From Paragonimus westermani (lineage: Eukaryota > Platyhelminthes > Trematoda > Plagiorchiida > Troglotrematidae), in assembly GCA_008508345.1 (NCBI GenBank), contig QNGE01000919.1:2945-66944 (forward strand): 64,000 nucleotides of DNA, given 5' to 3'. Position 1 is the stretch's first letter, and each line of letters opens with the position of its first letter. A program made the position numbers and the translations under genes. Below, piece after piece: positions 55,597 through 64,000 of this stretch. Below the pieces are notes generated by a model that was not told where the DNA came from, ran no database searches, and saw only the letters and a program-made list of their open reading frames with translations.

Positions 55597-57257
55597 ATGA
55601 GAACTGTCTGCGTTTGTTCAATAAATTTCCCGGAAATCAGACAGTTAATTCGTGACACCCAACCCCACATGTTTGTCTTCACGAAGACCTGGCTTACAGG
55701 TGATATCAGTGACAATGAACTGAGTGTCCCGGGGTATTCACTTTACCGGACTGACTCTGTCCGAGGGAGAATGGAGGGTTCTGCGACTTTCCTTCAGCAG
55801 TATTTCCCGGCACCTACGGTTATCCGTGGCTTTCAGTCCTCTAGTAAATGTGACGCTCTGTGGCTTCGTCTAACATTGCGTGGCCAGGACTCACTCCTAG
55901 TAGGGGTTATTCATTGTCCTCCCTCATCAGACGTCTCCGACGACGACACCCTTCTGGTAAGCCTGGACAAACTTCTAGGACTACAATGTTTCGCTCATCT
56001 GCTTATTGTGAGTGATTTTGATGCATCCAAGATAAACTGGGTACCAGTTTCTCGCTGGGTATGTGATGGCGGATTCTCAACTTCCTTATGGGTCCTGACA
56101 TGATCCATCCCGGAATACTCAAAGAAGCAGCTGTTAGTCTGGCTGAACCCCATTATAAGTTGTTTAAGCAAACACCCCAGACTAGAATCTCCCCTAGCGC
56201 ATGGAAAGAGGCGACGGTCACACCCATATTTAAGGTAAATTACCGGCACTTTCCGGCTAGTTATCGGCCAATCAGCCTCACTGGCATCCCGTGCAAAAAT
56301 AATGGAGCACCTACTAAAGCGCGTCATACTCAGTCACTTTTCGTCAAATAATCTTTCTTTTTCCACACAGCATAGCTTCCTTTGTAATCGATCATGCATA
56401 ACAAACATGTTTATTCTCATGAATATTTTGACGTAGGCCAAAGACAGTGTCCTCATCGCTGATGCTATCTTCTTTGATTTCGCCAAGGCTTTTCACCATG
56501 TCCCACACGGCCCTCTGAAACACAAACTGGAAGCCCACGGTTTTCTAGGAGAGGTTCTTCGCCGGATTGCCTCGTTTCTTGATAAAAGAACGTTCAGAGT
56601 CAAGACTGGATCAGACCTTTCGTCTCCCTCTTTCATTTCTGCGGCAGTTCCCCAAGGGTCAGTGCTAGGTCCTTTGTTATTCCTCATTTACATCAACGAC
56701 CTTTGAAACAATATTTCCAGCAATGTCCTCTTATACGTAGACGACCTAAAAATCTGGAATGCCATTGATCCCGGTGCACTACAAATTGATCTTGGCGCGA
56801 TCAAGCGTTGGTCGGACGATTGGAGTCTCCCACTAAATGACAATAAATGTGCCGCATGTCACTCGGTGGAGATTTTGGCAATGCCTCCATGATTCATAGC
56901 GCGTCTAGCCCAGTAGATATCATGAGAATCGATCTGAAGGAAGGTCTGTTCATCTGGTTGACGTTCAACATATACCCGGAATATCACCTTTATTTGGTGG
57001 CATAGATGGTATTCGCCGGTGGAAGGATGATTAATCGCATTTCTCACTGCTTAGACAGAAACATGTTTCAATCTCCTTACGTGGTTTATATATCACCGCT
57101 CCTCGGGTGTGGGAATCAGGTAGTGTGTAGCGACCTGATTTCAAACCTCATAACGGTAAAGCCAAAACGCTTTGGCCCGTACGTGCAGGGCTTAATCCCC
57201 ACATCAAAAAGAGTGACATACTTAAAACGCCCTAGTCGAGGCACGGAAGAACACTAG
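55597..57257 (+). pseudogene. LINE family A ORF2, right arm
   Basis: Mirror of 38388-40048. It has an endonuclease start, then an internal deletion joining it directly to RT near 56090, then a frame change and a YVDD box at 56734-56745, with thumb-like sequence to 57257. A further C-terminal piece probably lies at 57890-58044 and was continued across the N. Confidence 0.78.
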
Positions 57258-58044
57258 ATTTCTCCCTGGTAATGTAAATGAGCAAAATGTTCAAACACAT
57301 TAGACATTAGACACAATTCCTTCATAAAACCACTCCATAATACCACAACGCTATTAACGCCACATAAACTTTCATGCCAGAATATTGCGTGTTCCATTGT
57401 CCGTCATAGATCACATAATAAGTTTCACGTTCTTCCGTTTGTCGCGTAACTTCGCCATCCATTCTTGGGTCCACCCACATGGACCACGCGAGAAATCATT
57501 CCAGCGGACACTCAAAATCACGCAGGGGTTGAGCCTATCGTGAGATCTTTGAAATACTATGAAATTTGAGCGAAGAATGGCGTATGGTCGAGAGGTCAAT
57601 CAGTAACCCAACAAAAGTATGTGCGTTCCCACTCCCGCTCACCATTGAATTATATGTGCACATTTTTCTACAACTAAATAAATGGATGAAGATGAAATTC
57701 TTTGACATCATAATACTTCAGTGCTTCAAGCACTTAACATTTTGCAAAAATATTAGCACTATGCCAGCGGTCAACGTAGAGTTCTTTCTTGGTTTTGTTC
57801 GTTAACGATGCTTCACTATTGTACAACAGAGTTTTCGCGTTATCTCTGCGTGTTGTTCGGATTGATTAAAAACGATCTTCCAAGAACAATAAAACTTTGT
57901 GCACGCACGTCTTTCTGCTTCTCTACCTCTGGCGTAGTTGCTTGACGATACTACAGAGATCTCATCAATTTTTAACTCCGTTGAACTTTGAACATTGTCG
58001 CAGCACTGACCGCGTTTCAGCCGCCCACGGTAATCTCGGAATAT

Positions 58045-58045
58045 N
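58045..58045. other. Single-N scaffold join
   Basis: The near-perfect match to the left arm stops at this base. The sequence after it is a related LINE 3' end that differs from what follows the same point in the left arm (37601 and lower), so two different repeat copies seem to have been joined. Confidence 0.7.
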
Positions 58046-58166
58046 TTCTTACAGGGTTATTAACTATTGGAACAGCCTTCCATCTGAGGTCGTCAGCAGC
58101 GCTTCTAGGGATCGATTTAAGGCTATGCCTGCTTCTCATTGGCCTAAAATTGCATTATGCGAGTAA
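58046..58166 (+). pseudogene. LINE 3' coding end
   Basis: Encodes SYRVINYWNSLPSEVVSSAS and ends at TAA/TAG near 58164, the C-terminal pattern of the LINE RT. It matches 46413-46530 (SYRVIDY...LPLEVAS). The frame happens to stay open across the N. Confidence 0.7.
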
Positions 58167-58606
58167 TGTTATTTTGTTCTTGGTATTCACTGCAATCTCC
58201 AAGAGCGGTGCTACACCCTGTTTCCAATAATCGCCTCTCAGATCAACAGACGCCCGCTAACACTTAGCACGGAAAACCTACTGGATCCGGGAACCTTGGG
58301 CTGCTGCCTCGAACCGGTGTATCAATCATTAAACCCGCCAGATCACCCATATCGGTCGCGGACGTTTGGTGCCACATGAGGTGTCTGCTGATTTCCAGCA
58401 CTGCCGGACCTAACACGGGTCACTGTCGATGGGACAAGCAATGTACAATATAAGGTATTTAGTTTTCTGTGATTCATGAAAAACGAAAAAGACACGATGA
58501 GGCGAAAACTCGAATAATGTGCAATCCTAATTATTCAATGCGTAACGAATTTGTTTGGTATTCGACAACGAATAACAATGTCGTGTGCAATTTTTGGTGC
58601 GCATAC
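58167..58606. other. LINE 3' UTR followed by an antisense LINE 5' end
   Basis: 58167-58370 resembles 46560-46740, the 3' UTR and junction of the other family A LINE. From about 58380 the plus strand resembles 41540-41720 (GTGTCTGCTGA...CCAGCACTGC), that is, the start of ORF1 and 5' UTR in antisense. The LTR element begins at 58607 inside this sequence. Confidence 0.5.
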
Positions 58607-58903
58607 TGTTGGAACTGATCCAACAATATACAACGCTGTCAGTTAGCACTATCGACAATCGATCGACAGTGAAAAGCCAAGTCTCAGCGCGTTGACTTCG
58701 TATATTATTACCGACCCTGGAAAATAGAGAGTACAGAGAGGCACGTCAAGCTAGCGAGGCACGGAGCGAGTTGTGTGTTAGCCCCGGGACGGATGTTACA
58801 AATTGTGTAGCTTGACTAAAACAAAAGTAGGTACAAAATCAAAATCATAGAAAATGTACAGATGAATGCGACTATCAAAATATCATTTATTATAGTCGCT
58901 ACA
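58607..58903 (-). repeat. 3' LTR of copy C
   Basis: On the minus strand it runs from TGTAGCGACTAT to GATCAGTTCCAACA (TG...CA), 297 bp. Its left end in the window, TGTTGGAACTGATCC, recurs at 63958. The right boundary is set by TG next to the purine-rich tract at 58904-58916. Near its start it has an inverted repeat (GCGACTAT...ATAGTCGC, 58868-58899) enclosing an AATAAA-like motif. Confidence 0.88.
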
Positions 58904-58916
58904 TAGCTCTCCCCCA
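58904..58916 (-). promoter_or_regulatory. Polypurine tract of copy C
   Basis: CTGGGGGAGAGCTA on the minus strand ends directly at the LTR start TGTAGCG. It would prime plus-strand synthesis. Confidence 0.7.
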
Positions 58917-59756
58917 GAAGGCTAGTAAGTATTACACAGGCCTTCGTTATTGCAGCGAGGGAGGGAAAATCACATATCACGTTTTTTTAGAATGATCACA
59001 GTTACAAGGTGATACATGCAAAGAATGATTGCACGTGATAGGGAGTGTCAAAGTTCGGGGGTGGAGGAGGGTCGGTCCAAAACATTTGCTGCGCTGCTAT
59101 GGTTTAATTATTTGTGTTATTTAGTCTTCGGTGCGTTTCTTGTCTATCGCAGCGGGCTGCCCAACCCTAAAAACTCTTGAGAGAAAAGGGGGGTAGGTTT
59201 GTCCAGTGCTGTACGATAGGTCGATGGGAGTTGTCTCTCCACGCACCATATCCGGATTGTCTGGAAGAGAGAGAAAACCAGGTGAAGTACCCGCAGGACA
59301 GGCGAAACGGATAACTCACCATGTTAACTTATCCGGTGGGGACTGAATAATTTCAGTCGGCATTTCATGGACACTACACTTTGCGTGTCGTTGGTTTTGG
59401 TTTTCTCTTCTTTTTTGTTATCCTGTCTACGGTTGATAGACTCAAAAAAGAAAAAGAATTAGTACGCGGATAAGCCTAATCCCAAACAATGCCATTTGTT
59501 TGTGGACCTGGCAATGCATCTGAAAATTGCAAGGGCGTGTGACCCAAAGGAGTTTTTTTTTTTTTTTTTTTTTTTTTGTTTTTAGCGTGCAAAATATCTA
59601 AAAATTCACAAGTGAGCAAATAGTCATTTAGCTTGAGAATTTTTTTTTTTTTTTGTGTTAAAAAAAAGTACCGCTAAGTCCACACATACCGCAGCTCAGA
59701 AGAGCTGGAGGACCAAACGATGTATGTGAATGTTGGCATGTCCACGTTGGAAAACT
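58917..59756. other. Long 3' non-coding region of copy C with T tracts
   Basis: No open frame or env-like gene lies between the pol stop and the polypurine tract. Two homopolymer runs stand out: T25 at 59553-59577 and T15 at 59640-59654 (A runs on the element strand). Confidence 0.6.
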
Positions 59757-62700
59757 TCATTTCCAAAAATAAGAAATGTTCACATACTCTGCAAATCGTA
59801 CGGGCTTGCGCAGCTCCCTACCAAGACGATTATGTCTAGAGGTAGTGGGAGCAGGGGTCGGAGTTGCGGGAGTACTGACAACTGCAGGAGGTTCCGGGGC
59901 CGGAACGCTTTCTGCTGCCACCGGGGGTTTCGGGCGTGGAACGCTATTTGTCGACGCAGGGATGGCTGATGGTTCTTCCGTAAATGCTGGTTTCAGCCTG
60001 TCGACAGAGACTACTTCACGTTTGCCGTTTCGGCTGACGGTAAAGGTTTTCGTGTCTCTTGCGAGGACACGATAGGGGCCGGTGTATGGGGGTTGCAGTG
60101 GTCGCCGTAATTCGTCCGTACGTAGAAAGACATGCGTGCAAGAGGATAGCTTAGCGTGCATGTGCACGGTTGAAGAGTGCTCTCTAGGCTGCACCGGACG
60201 CAGCTTTCGCATGTGATGCGCCAAACGAGATGTATAGCTGCCGTAATCGTACGGTGCTGAAGGTGCAGGTGAGACGAGTTCACCTGGTAATCTAAGTGTG
60301 CAACCAAAAACTAGTTCGGCTGCAGTAGCGTTTAGGTCTTCTTTTACTGTGTTTCGCAACCCTAAAAGAACTAACGGCAGTGCCTCTTTCCACGAGGGAT
60401 TGGCATGTGCGCTAAGGGCCGCTTTTAGCTGGCGATGGAAACGCTCGACCATGCCATTTGCTGCCGGGTGGTAAGCCGTAGTTCGGATGTGCTTGCTTCC
60501 TAACGTATTTAAGAGGGCTGCGAAATGTCCTTCAAAGTGTGATCCACGATCTGTGGTCACCACTGCTGGACAACCGAATTGTGCCACCCAATGTTCCAGA
60601 AAGGCGCTGGCTACTGTTTCTGATGAGCAGTTGGGTAGCGGTATGGCTGCAGGCCATCTTGTGAAGCGGTCGACACACGTCAACAGATAAATAGAGCCAT
60701 TTGAAGGTGGTAAGGGGCCTACCAGATCAACGTGCACGTGGTGAAAACGTGCGACTGGCAAGGGGAAGGTACCATGGGGGCTCTTTGTGTGACGGTGGAC
60801 TTTGGAACGTTGGCATCGTAGGCAAGAACGACTCCAGTTGCGGACGTCATGGTTTATCTTGGGCCATACGAATCGTTCCGTGACAAGTTTGACTGAAGCG
60901 CGTATGCCAGGGTGAGACAAATTGTGCAGTGTTTCAAACACTGCGCGGCGAAAAGGTGCAGGCACTACGGGGCGAGGTGTGCCCTGTGAAGTGTCGCAGA
61001 GGATTGTCCCCTCTGAAGATGTCAGAGGTACTGGCTGAATGGTGAGAGAGCTCTTCTGGCGAAGATGCTCGATCTCAGGGTCAGTGGCTTGTGCGGCAGC
61101 CATTGCTGCCAAATCGATACCGTGGTCAGCAACTGCGCTGAGGTTATGGACGCGTGAAAGAGCGTCCGCGACAGTGTTTTCGGCACCTGAGACATGTCGT
61201 ATATCAGTCGTGAACTGAGAGATATAGTCCAGGTGCCTAACTTCCCTTGGGGAATACCTGTCGGATGAAGTGTTTAAGGAGTAGGTTAGCGGTTTATGGT
61301 CGGTGTAAATAGCAAAGGTCCTGCCTTCCACTGAGTGGCGGAAATGGCGGATGCCCAAATAGATTGCTAACAATTCTCTACCGAAAGTGCTATAGCGAGA
61401 TTCCGCGGGTTGTAAGCGTTTAGAGAAGAAAGCTAAAGGTTGCCACTGTTTTTCAACGAGCTGTTGTAAAACAGCACCAACAGCTGTGTCCGAAGCATCG
61501 GTCACAATGGACAATGGTGCGTTCGGATTAGGATGGGCAAGAAGAGCTAGTTCGGCTACCGCATCCTTGAGCTTAACAAACGCCGCGCGTGCGGCTTCGG
61601 TGAACTGAAATTTGCGTTCACCTCCGCGGAGAAGATCAGTCATTGGCTGCATTATGTGCGCGCAATGAGGTATGAAGCGTCTGTAGTAGTTGACCAGACC
61701 ACTAAAACGACGAAGTTGCTTAAAGGAATTTGGCTCAGGGTATTCACGAATAGCTCTAACTTTATCCGTGAGTGCGGCGATTCCCTTTTCTGAGACCTTA
61801 TGGCCCAGAAATTCTATCGTAGCCTTACCTAATTCGCATTTAGTGGGATTAACCGTGACACCGTGTTGGGTCAGACGTTCCAGTAAGGTGCGGAGATGAG
61901 TGACGTGTTCTTCCTGTGAAGAACTGGCTACCAAAATATCATCCAGATAAGGGTAGACAAAGTCCAAACCGCGTGTCACTTCATGTATGAAGCGTTGGAA
62001 AGTTTGAGCTGCGTTGCTCAAGCCAAATGGCATTCGAAGAAATTCGAAAAGGCCAAAGGGGGTTATAACTGCGGTTTTGGGTATGTCTTCTTTGGCTACC
62101 GGGATCTGGTGATATGCACGTACTAAATCGATCTTGCTGAATATGGTTTTTCCATGTAAGCAAGTCGTTAAATCCTGCATGTGTGGGATTGGATACTTGT
62201 CAGGGACGGTTGCTTTGTTTAGCCTGCGGTAATCACCGCATGGGCGCCAGTCACCTGACTTCTTAGGGACCATGTGCAACGGTGAGGCCCATGGACTCTC
62301 GGAAGGGCGTATTATTCCAAGTTCGAGCATGTGCTCGAACTCTGCCCTGGCGAGTTTCAGTTTGTCGGGAGCCAACCGGCGAGGTCGTGCAGAGACGGGG
62401 GGTCCCTTAGTGCGGATATGGTGTGTGACATTTGAGGTCACAGGCGGGATGTCGTTCGATGTGCGAACGAGCTGTGGGAACTCAGTGAAAAGATCCACAA
62501 ATTGTTTGGGGGCGGCGGGTTGGGCATATATGGGTGTTATTGCTGCGACTGTTGCATGCGTGCCGGGTATGCTTAGTTTAGTGCTAGAATCGATTAACAG
62601 ACGGCGTCTCGTATCAACCAGAAGGTCGAAATGCCGGAGAAAATCGATGCCGATTATAGCGAAAGGTACCGCGGCAACTGTGAACACCCAGCGGAATGTC

Positions 62701-62972
62701 CGCCTGAGGCCAAGATTAAGAGTTAAGGAACGCTGTCCATAAGTAGGTATAGCAGTGCCATTTGCCGCACGGAGTTGTGGGCTGCAAGGGTGTGACACCT
62801 CGTCTTTTGTAGACGGGAATACACTAACCTGCGCTCCTGTGTCAACCAAGAACGTGTTTCCCGTATCTACATCCTTCACGAATATGAGGCGACAAGGTGC
62901 AACGCCGACGACGTTAGTCGCCATTACGGGCCGGCGTGGAAGTTTCCCTGCTTGGTCGTTAGATAAGTGCAT
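59757..62972 (-). CDS. Pol polyprotein of copy C
   Basis: 1071 codons from ATG 62972 to the stop at 59757. The protease has LVDTGAQ (D44). RT has [24 protein letters not shown] and YLDD at residues 342-345. RNase H has VTDASD and ends ADALSRV. Integrase has an HHCC zinc region, [15 protein letters not shown] (D808) and MVERFH (E843; 34 residues between, one fewer than usual), then a GPY region ([11 protein letters not shown]). A Pro/Ala-rich tail ends the protein. An in-frame TAA lies five bases upstream of the ATG, so Pol is reached either by internal initiation or, more likely, by a -1 shift from gag. All catalytic residues I checked are present. Confidence 0.93.
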   Translation of the reverse strand: MHLSNDQAGKLPRRPVMATNVVGVAPCRLIFVKDVDTGNTFLVDTGAQVSVFPSTKDEVSHPCSPQLRAANGTAIPTYGQRSLTLNLGLRRTFRWVFTVAAVPFAIIGIDFLRHFDLLVDTRRRLLIDSSTKLSIPGTHATVAAITPIYAQPAAPKQFVDLFTEFPQLVRTSNDIPPVTSNVTHHIRTKGPPVSARPRRLAPDKLKLARAEFEHMLELGIIRPSESPWASPLHMVPKKSGDWRPCGDYRRLNKATVPDKYPIPHMQDLTTCLHGKTIFSKIDLVRAYHQIPVAKEDIPKTAVITPFGLFEFLRMPFGLSNAAQTFQRFIHEVTRGLDFVYPYLDDILVASSSQEEHVTHLRTLLERLTQHGVTVNPTKCELGKATIEFLGHKVSEKGIAALTDKVRAIREYPEPNSFKQLRRFSGLVNYYRRFIPHCAHIMQPMTDLLRGGERKFQFTEAARAAFVKLKDAVAELALLAHPNPNAPLSIVTDASDTAVGAVLQQLVEKQWQPLAFFSKRLQPAESRYSTFGRELLAIYLGIRHFRHSVEGRTFAIYTDHKPLTYSLNTSSDRYSPREVRHLDYISQFTTDIRHVSGAENTVADALSRVHNLSAVADHGIDLAAMAAAQATDPEIEHLRQKSSLTIQPVPLTSSEGTILCDTSQGTPRPVVPAPFRRAVFETLHNLSHPGIRASVKLVTERFVWPKINHDVRNWSRSCLRCQRSKVHRHTKSPHGTFPLPVARFHHVHVDLVGPLPPSNGSIYLLTCVDRFTRWPAAIPLPNCSSETVASAFLEHWVAQFGCPAVVTTDRGSHFEGHFAALLNTLGSKHIRTTAYHPAANGMVERFHRQLKAALSAHANPSWKEALPLVLLGLRNTVKEDLNATAAELVFGCTLRLPGELVSPAPSAPYDYGSYTSRLAHHMRKLRPVQPREHSSTVHMHAKLSSCTHVFLRTDELRRPLQPPYTGPYRVLARDTKTFTVSRNGKREVVSVDRLKPAFTEEPSAIPASTNSVPRPKPPVAAESVPAPEPPAVVSTPATPTPAPTTSRHNRLGRELRKPVRFAEYVNISYFWK

Positions 62973-63766
62973 GGTTTAACACACCTAGTGGATCGCGCGC
63001 CGAAGCGTTGGTGGTACCAACAGTAGCCGTCGTTTGATTGCGACGTTGTGCGCCTGGGCGATCTGCTAGGTCGCCGGCGTGTTGGACGACCTAAAGAGAT
63101 TCTACTAAAATCGCGGCGCAAAGCTGCGACTTCAGCCCACAATGCTTCTACGTTAGGTGCTGACGTGGATGGGACGCCTTCGCTATGTGACGATACATCT
63201 CTCGTCTGACTTGGTGCCTGGGTTGGGGTGCTAACCTGGTTGAGGAGCGGTTGAAAACGTTCCACTACCTGGTCGGCTATCTCTGCTGCCTCCGCTAAAG
63301 GCTGTGATCTCGCGATAGATACGATCGCCTGCGCCGTTTCTGGTAGTCTCTGTATCCATAGTTCGCGCAGGAGAGACTCGTCCATGTGCGACGTGCCTAG
63401 TAATTGTTGCATCTCCCGAAGTAGGGTCGTGGGGCGTTTGTCGCCCAGCTTTAGCTCGCTAAATAGCTGTTGCAGACGAGTCTTTTCCGATGGGGTGACT
63501 CGCTTTATTACAGCTTCCTTAAGGGTTTCGTAGCTATTCTCTGTGGGTTGGCTCACTAACACATCTCGGAGCTGTGTCGTGACCTCCTTCGGCAAACGAG
63601 CTACTAATTGGCTGAATTTAGCCCGGTCGGAAGAGACTCGATTATTGTAGAACTCTGCCTCTAGGTGTACAAACCACAAGATCGGGTCCATCTCTAAGAA
63701 TGGTGGGACTACCAGTGATATGGCTACCGTGGGGTGCTCAAGCGGCTTAGAATCGTTGGCTGACAT
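62924..63766 (-). CDS. Gag protein of copy C
   Basis: 280 codons from ATG 63766. A capsid-like region ([33 protein letters not shown]) is followed by a basic Arg/Ser-rich segment and a C-terminal zinc motif C249-x2-H252-x9-C262-x3-C266. This CHCC pattern, instead of CCHC, is characteristic of the CsRn1 clade. The last 49 bases overlap pol in the -1 frame. Gag forms the particle and binds the element RNA. Confidence 0.92.
   Translation of the reverse strand: MSANDSKPLEHPTVAISLVVPPFLEMDPILWFVHLEAEFYNNRVSSDRAKFSQLVARLPKEVTTQLRDVLVSQPTENSYETLKEAVIKRVTPSEKTRLQQLFSELKLGDKRPTTLLREMQQLLGTSHMDESLLRELWIQRLPETAQAIVSIARSQPLAEAAEIADQVVERFQPLLNQVSTPTQAPSQTRDVSSHSEGVPSTSAPNVEALWAEVAALRRDFSRISLGRPTRRRPSRSPRRTTSQSNDGYCWYHQRFGARSTRCVKPCTYLTTKQGNFHAGP
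62942..62948 (-). promoter_or_regulatory. Probable -1 ribosomal frameshift heptamer GGGAAAC
   Basis: On the minus strand the gag codons read CAG GGA AAC TTC, giving G-GGA-AAC in the X-XXY-YYZ arrangement. A -1 slip gives GGG AAA CTT, exactly the pol frame. The heptamer is inside the gag-pol overlap, 11 codons before the end of gag counting from pol's ATG region. GGGAAAC is a known -1 slip site in retroviral gag-pro junctions. A stimulatory RNA structure was not checked. Confidence 0.7.
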
Positions 63767-63944
63767 GGGTATGACTAGTGACGGTTACGCAGTGATATAT
63801 AACTAAATCGGTGATATAAAAATAATATGAACAAAATATATAACGAGAAAAAAAAAAATCTTTCCGAAGTTACAAGGCAAAATAACGAAACGGAACGGAC
63901 TCACCGAAAAACGGCAAAATGTAACCACGCGTTCAAATTAATTT

Positions 63945-63955
63945 CGGGCTCACCA
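63945..63955 (-). promoter_or_regulatory. Primer-binding site of copy C
   Basis: TGGTGAGCCCG on the minus strand, two bases after the LTR end (...CCAACA AT). It is nearly the same as the site in copy A. A second similar motif (GGTGAGTCCGTTC) lies about 50 bases downstream at 63893-63905. Confidence 0.65.
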
Positions 63956-63957
63956 AT

Positions 63958-64000
63958 TGTTGGAACTGATCCAACAAAATACAACCCTGTCAGTTAGCAC
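63958..64000 (-). repeat. 5' LTR of copy C, partial
   Basis: The first 43 bases in window orientation match 58607-58649 at 41 of 43 positions. The rest is beyond the window. Confidence 0.9.

Larger units (their letters stand above)
52752..58044 (+). repeat. Large inverted repeat, right arm (5.29 kb)
   Basis: Reverse complement of 37602-42888. It stops at the N at 58045, so its true outer limit is unknown. Contents mirror the left arm: an ORF1-like piece on the minus strand (52752-53224) and LINE family A ORF1 and ORF2 on the plus strand. Confidence 0.93.
58607..64000 (-). mobile_element. CsRn1-like Ty3/gypsy element with intact gag and pol (copy C)
   Basis: The minus strand carries a leader, gag, overlapping pol, an 840-bp 3' non-coding stretch, a polypurine tract and a 297-bp LTR. 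The other LTR starts at 63958 and runs off the window; its 43 visible bases differ from the first LTR at two positions. Internal sequence is 5054 bp, so the whole element should be about 5.65 kb. Both coding frames are open, so it may be recent, though the target duplication cannot be checked because the right flank is outside the window. Confidence 0.93.

Noticed and set aside
57897..58166. A single LINE frame running across the N at 58045
   Set aside because: The sequence before the N belongs to the near-perfect repeat arm and that after it to a different copy, so the fused frame is likely a join artefact.
59553..59577. T25 run as the polypurine tract of copy C
   Set aside because: It is about 650 bp from the LTR. 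The purine tract abutting the LTR at 58904-58916 fits the role, and the run is a homopolymer.
58917..59756. Possible env gene between pol and the LTR
   Set aside because: No open frame of useful length, signal peptide or membrane segment in either frame direction.
1..64000. CRISPR arrays, rRNA, bacterial operons, ribosome-binding sites
   Set aside because: No regularly spaced repeats, rRNA motifs or clustered same-strand genes with prokaryotic spacing were seen; the content is eukaryotic transposable elements.

Overview
The window looks like repeat-dense nuclear DNA of a metazoan, most likely a parasitic flatworm (tapeworm or fluke). I infer this from CsRn1-type Ty3/gypsy elements with a Cys-His-Cys-Cys Gag motif, CR1-like LINEs, a CACTA-type transposon whose genes carry introns of about 33-44 bp, and moderate GC content. 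No ordinary host gene, tRNA, rRNA, CRISPR array or bacterial-style operon was recognised. Almost everything identifiable is a transposable element, usually decayed. Three single-N positions (3721, 49811, 58045) look like scaffold joins, and the sequence organisation changes at each of them.

Layout. 1-3720: decayed CsRn1-like Ty3/gypsy copy (+). 4440-8026: CACTA/EnSpm-like DNA transposon (+) with a broken transposase gene, a second DUF4806-type gene with micro-introns, and short subterminal repeats. 8040-8720: LINE fragment (-). 8721-12789: mostly unassigned. 12790-15493: second decayed CsRn1-like copy (-). About 17.0-17.9 kb: remnant of another gypsy-type pol (-). 18729-23720: a complete, apparently young Ty3/gypsy element (+) with near-identical 380/381-bp LTRs, a 4-bp target duplication and one uninterrupted Gag-Pol frame. 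24010-27599: a decayed relative in the opposite orientation. 28977-30580 and 36258-37300: two copies of a second LINE family (-). 33524-34922: a local inverted repeat with an unrecognised reading frame in each arm. 37602-42888 and 52752-58044: nearly identical 5.29-kb inverted arms full of LINE sequence. Between them lie a smaller 827-bp inverted repeat, a LINE ORF2/ORF1 array, and a Mutator-like (MULE) transposase pseudogene containing a 743-bp duplication at an N. 58607-64000: a CsRn1-like Ty3/gypsy element (-) with intact gag and pol, one full 297-bp LTR and the first 43 bp of the other.

How the parts work together. The two elements with open coding regions are self-contained retrotransposons: LTRs for transcription, a primer-binding site and polypurine tract for priming, Gag for particles, and Pol (protease, reverse transcriptase, RNase H, integrase) for copying and insertion. 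They solve Gag/Pol expression differently. The 18.7-23.7 kb element uses one fused frame that runs into its own 3' LTR. The 58.6-64 kb element has gag and pol in overlapping frames, with a GGGAAAC heptamer in the gag frame placed so that a -1 shift enters pol. The CACTA unit pairs a TNP2-like transposase with a DUF4806 protein. The LINE, MULE and older gypsy copies all carry stops, frameshifts or deletions.
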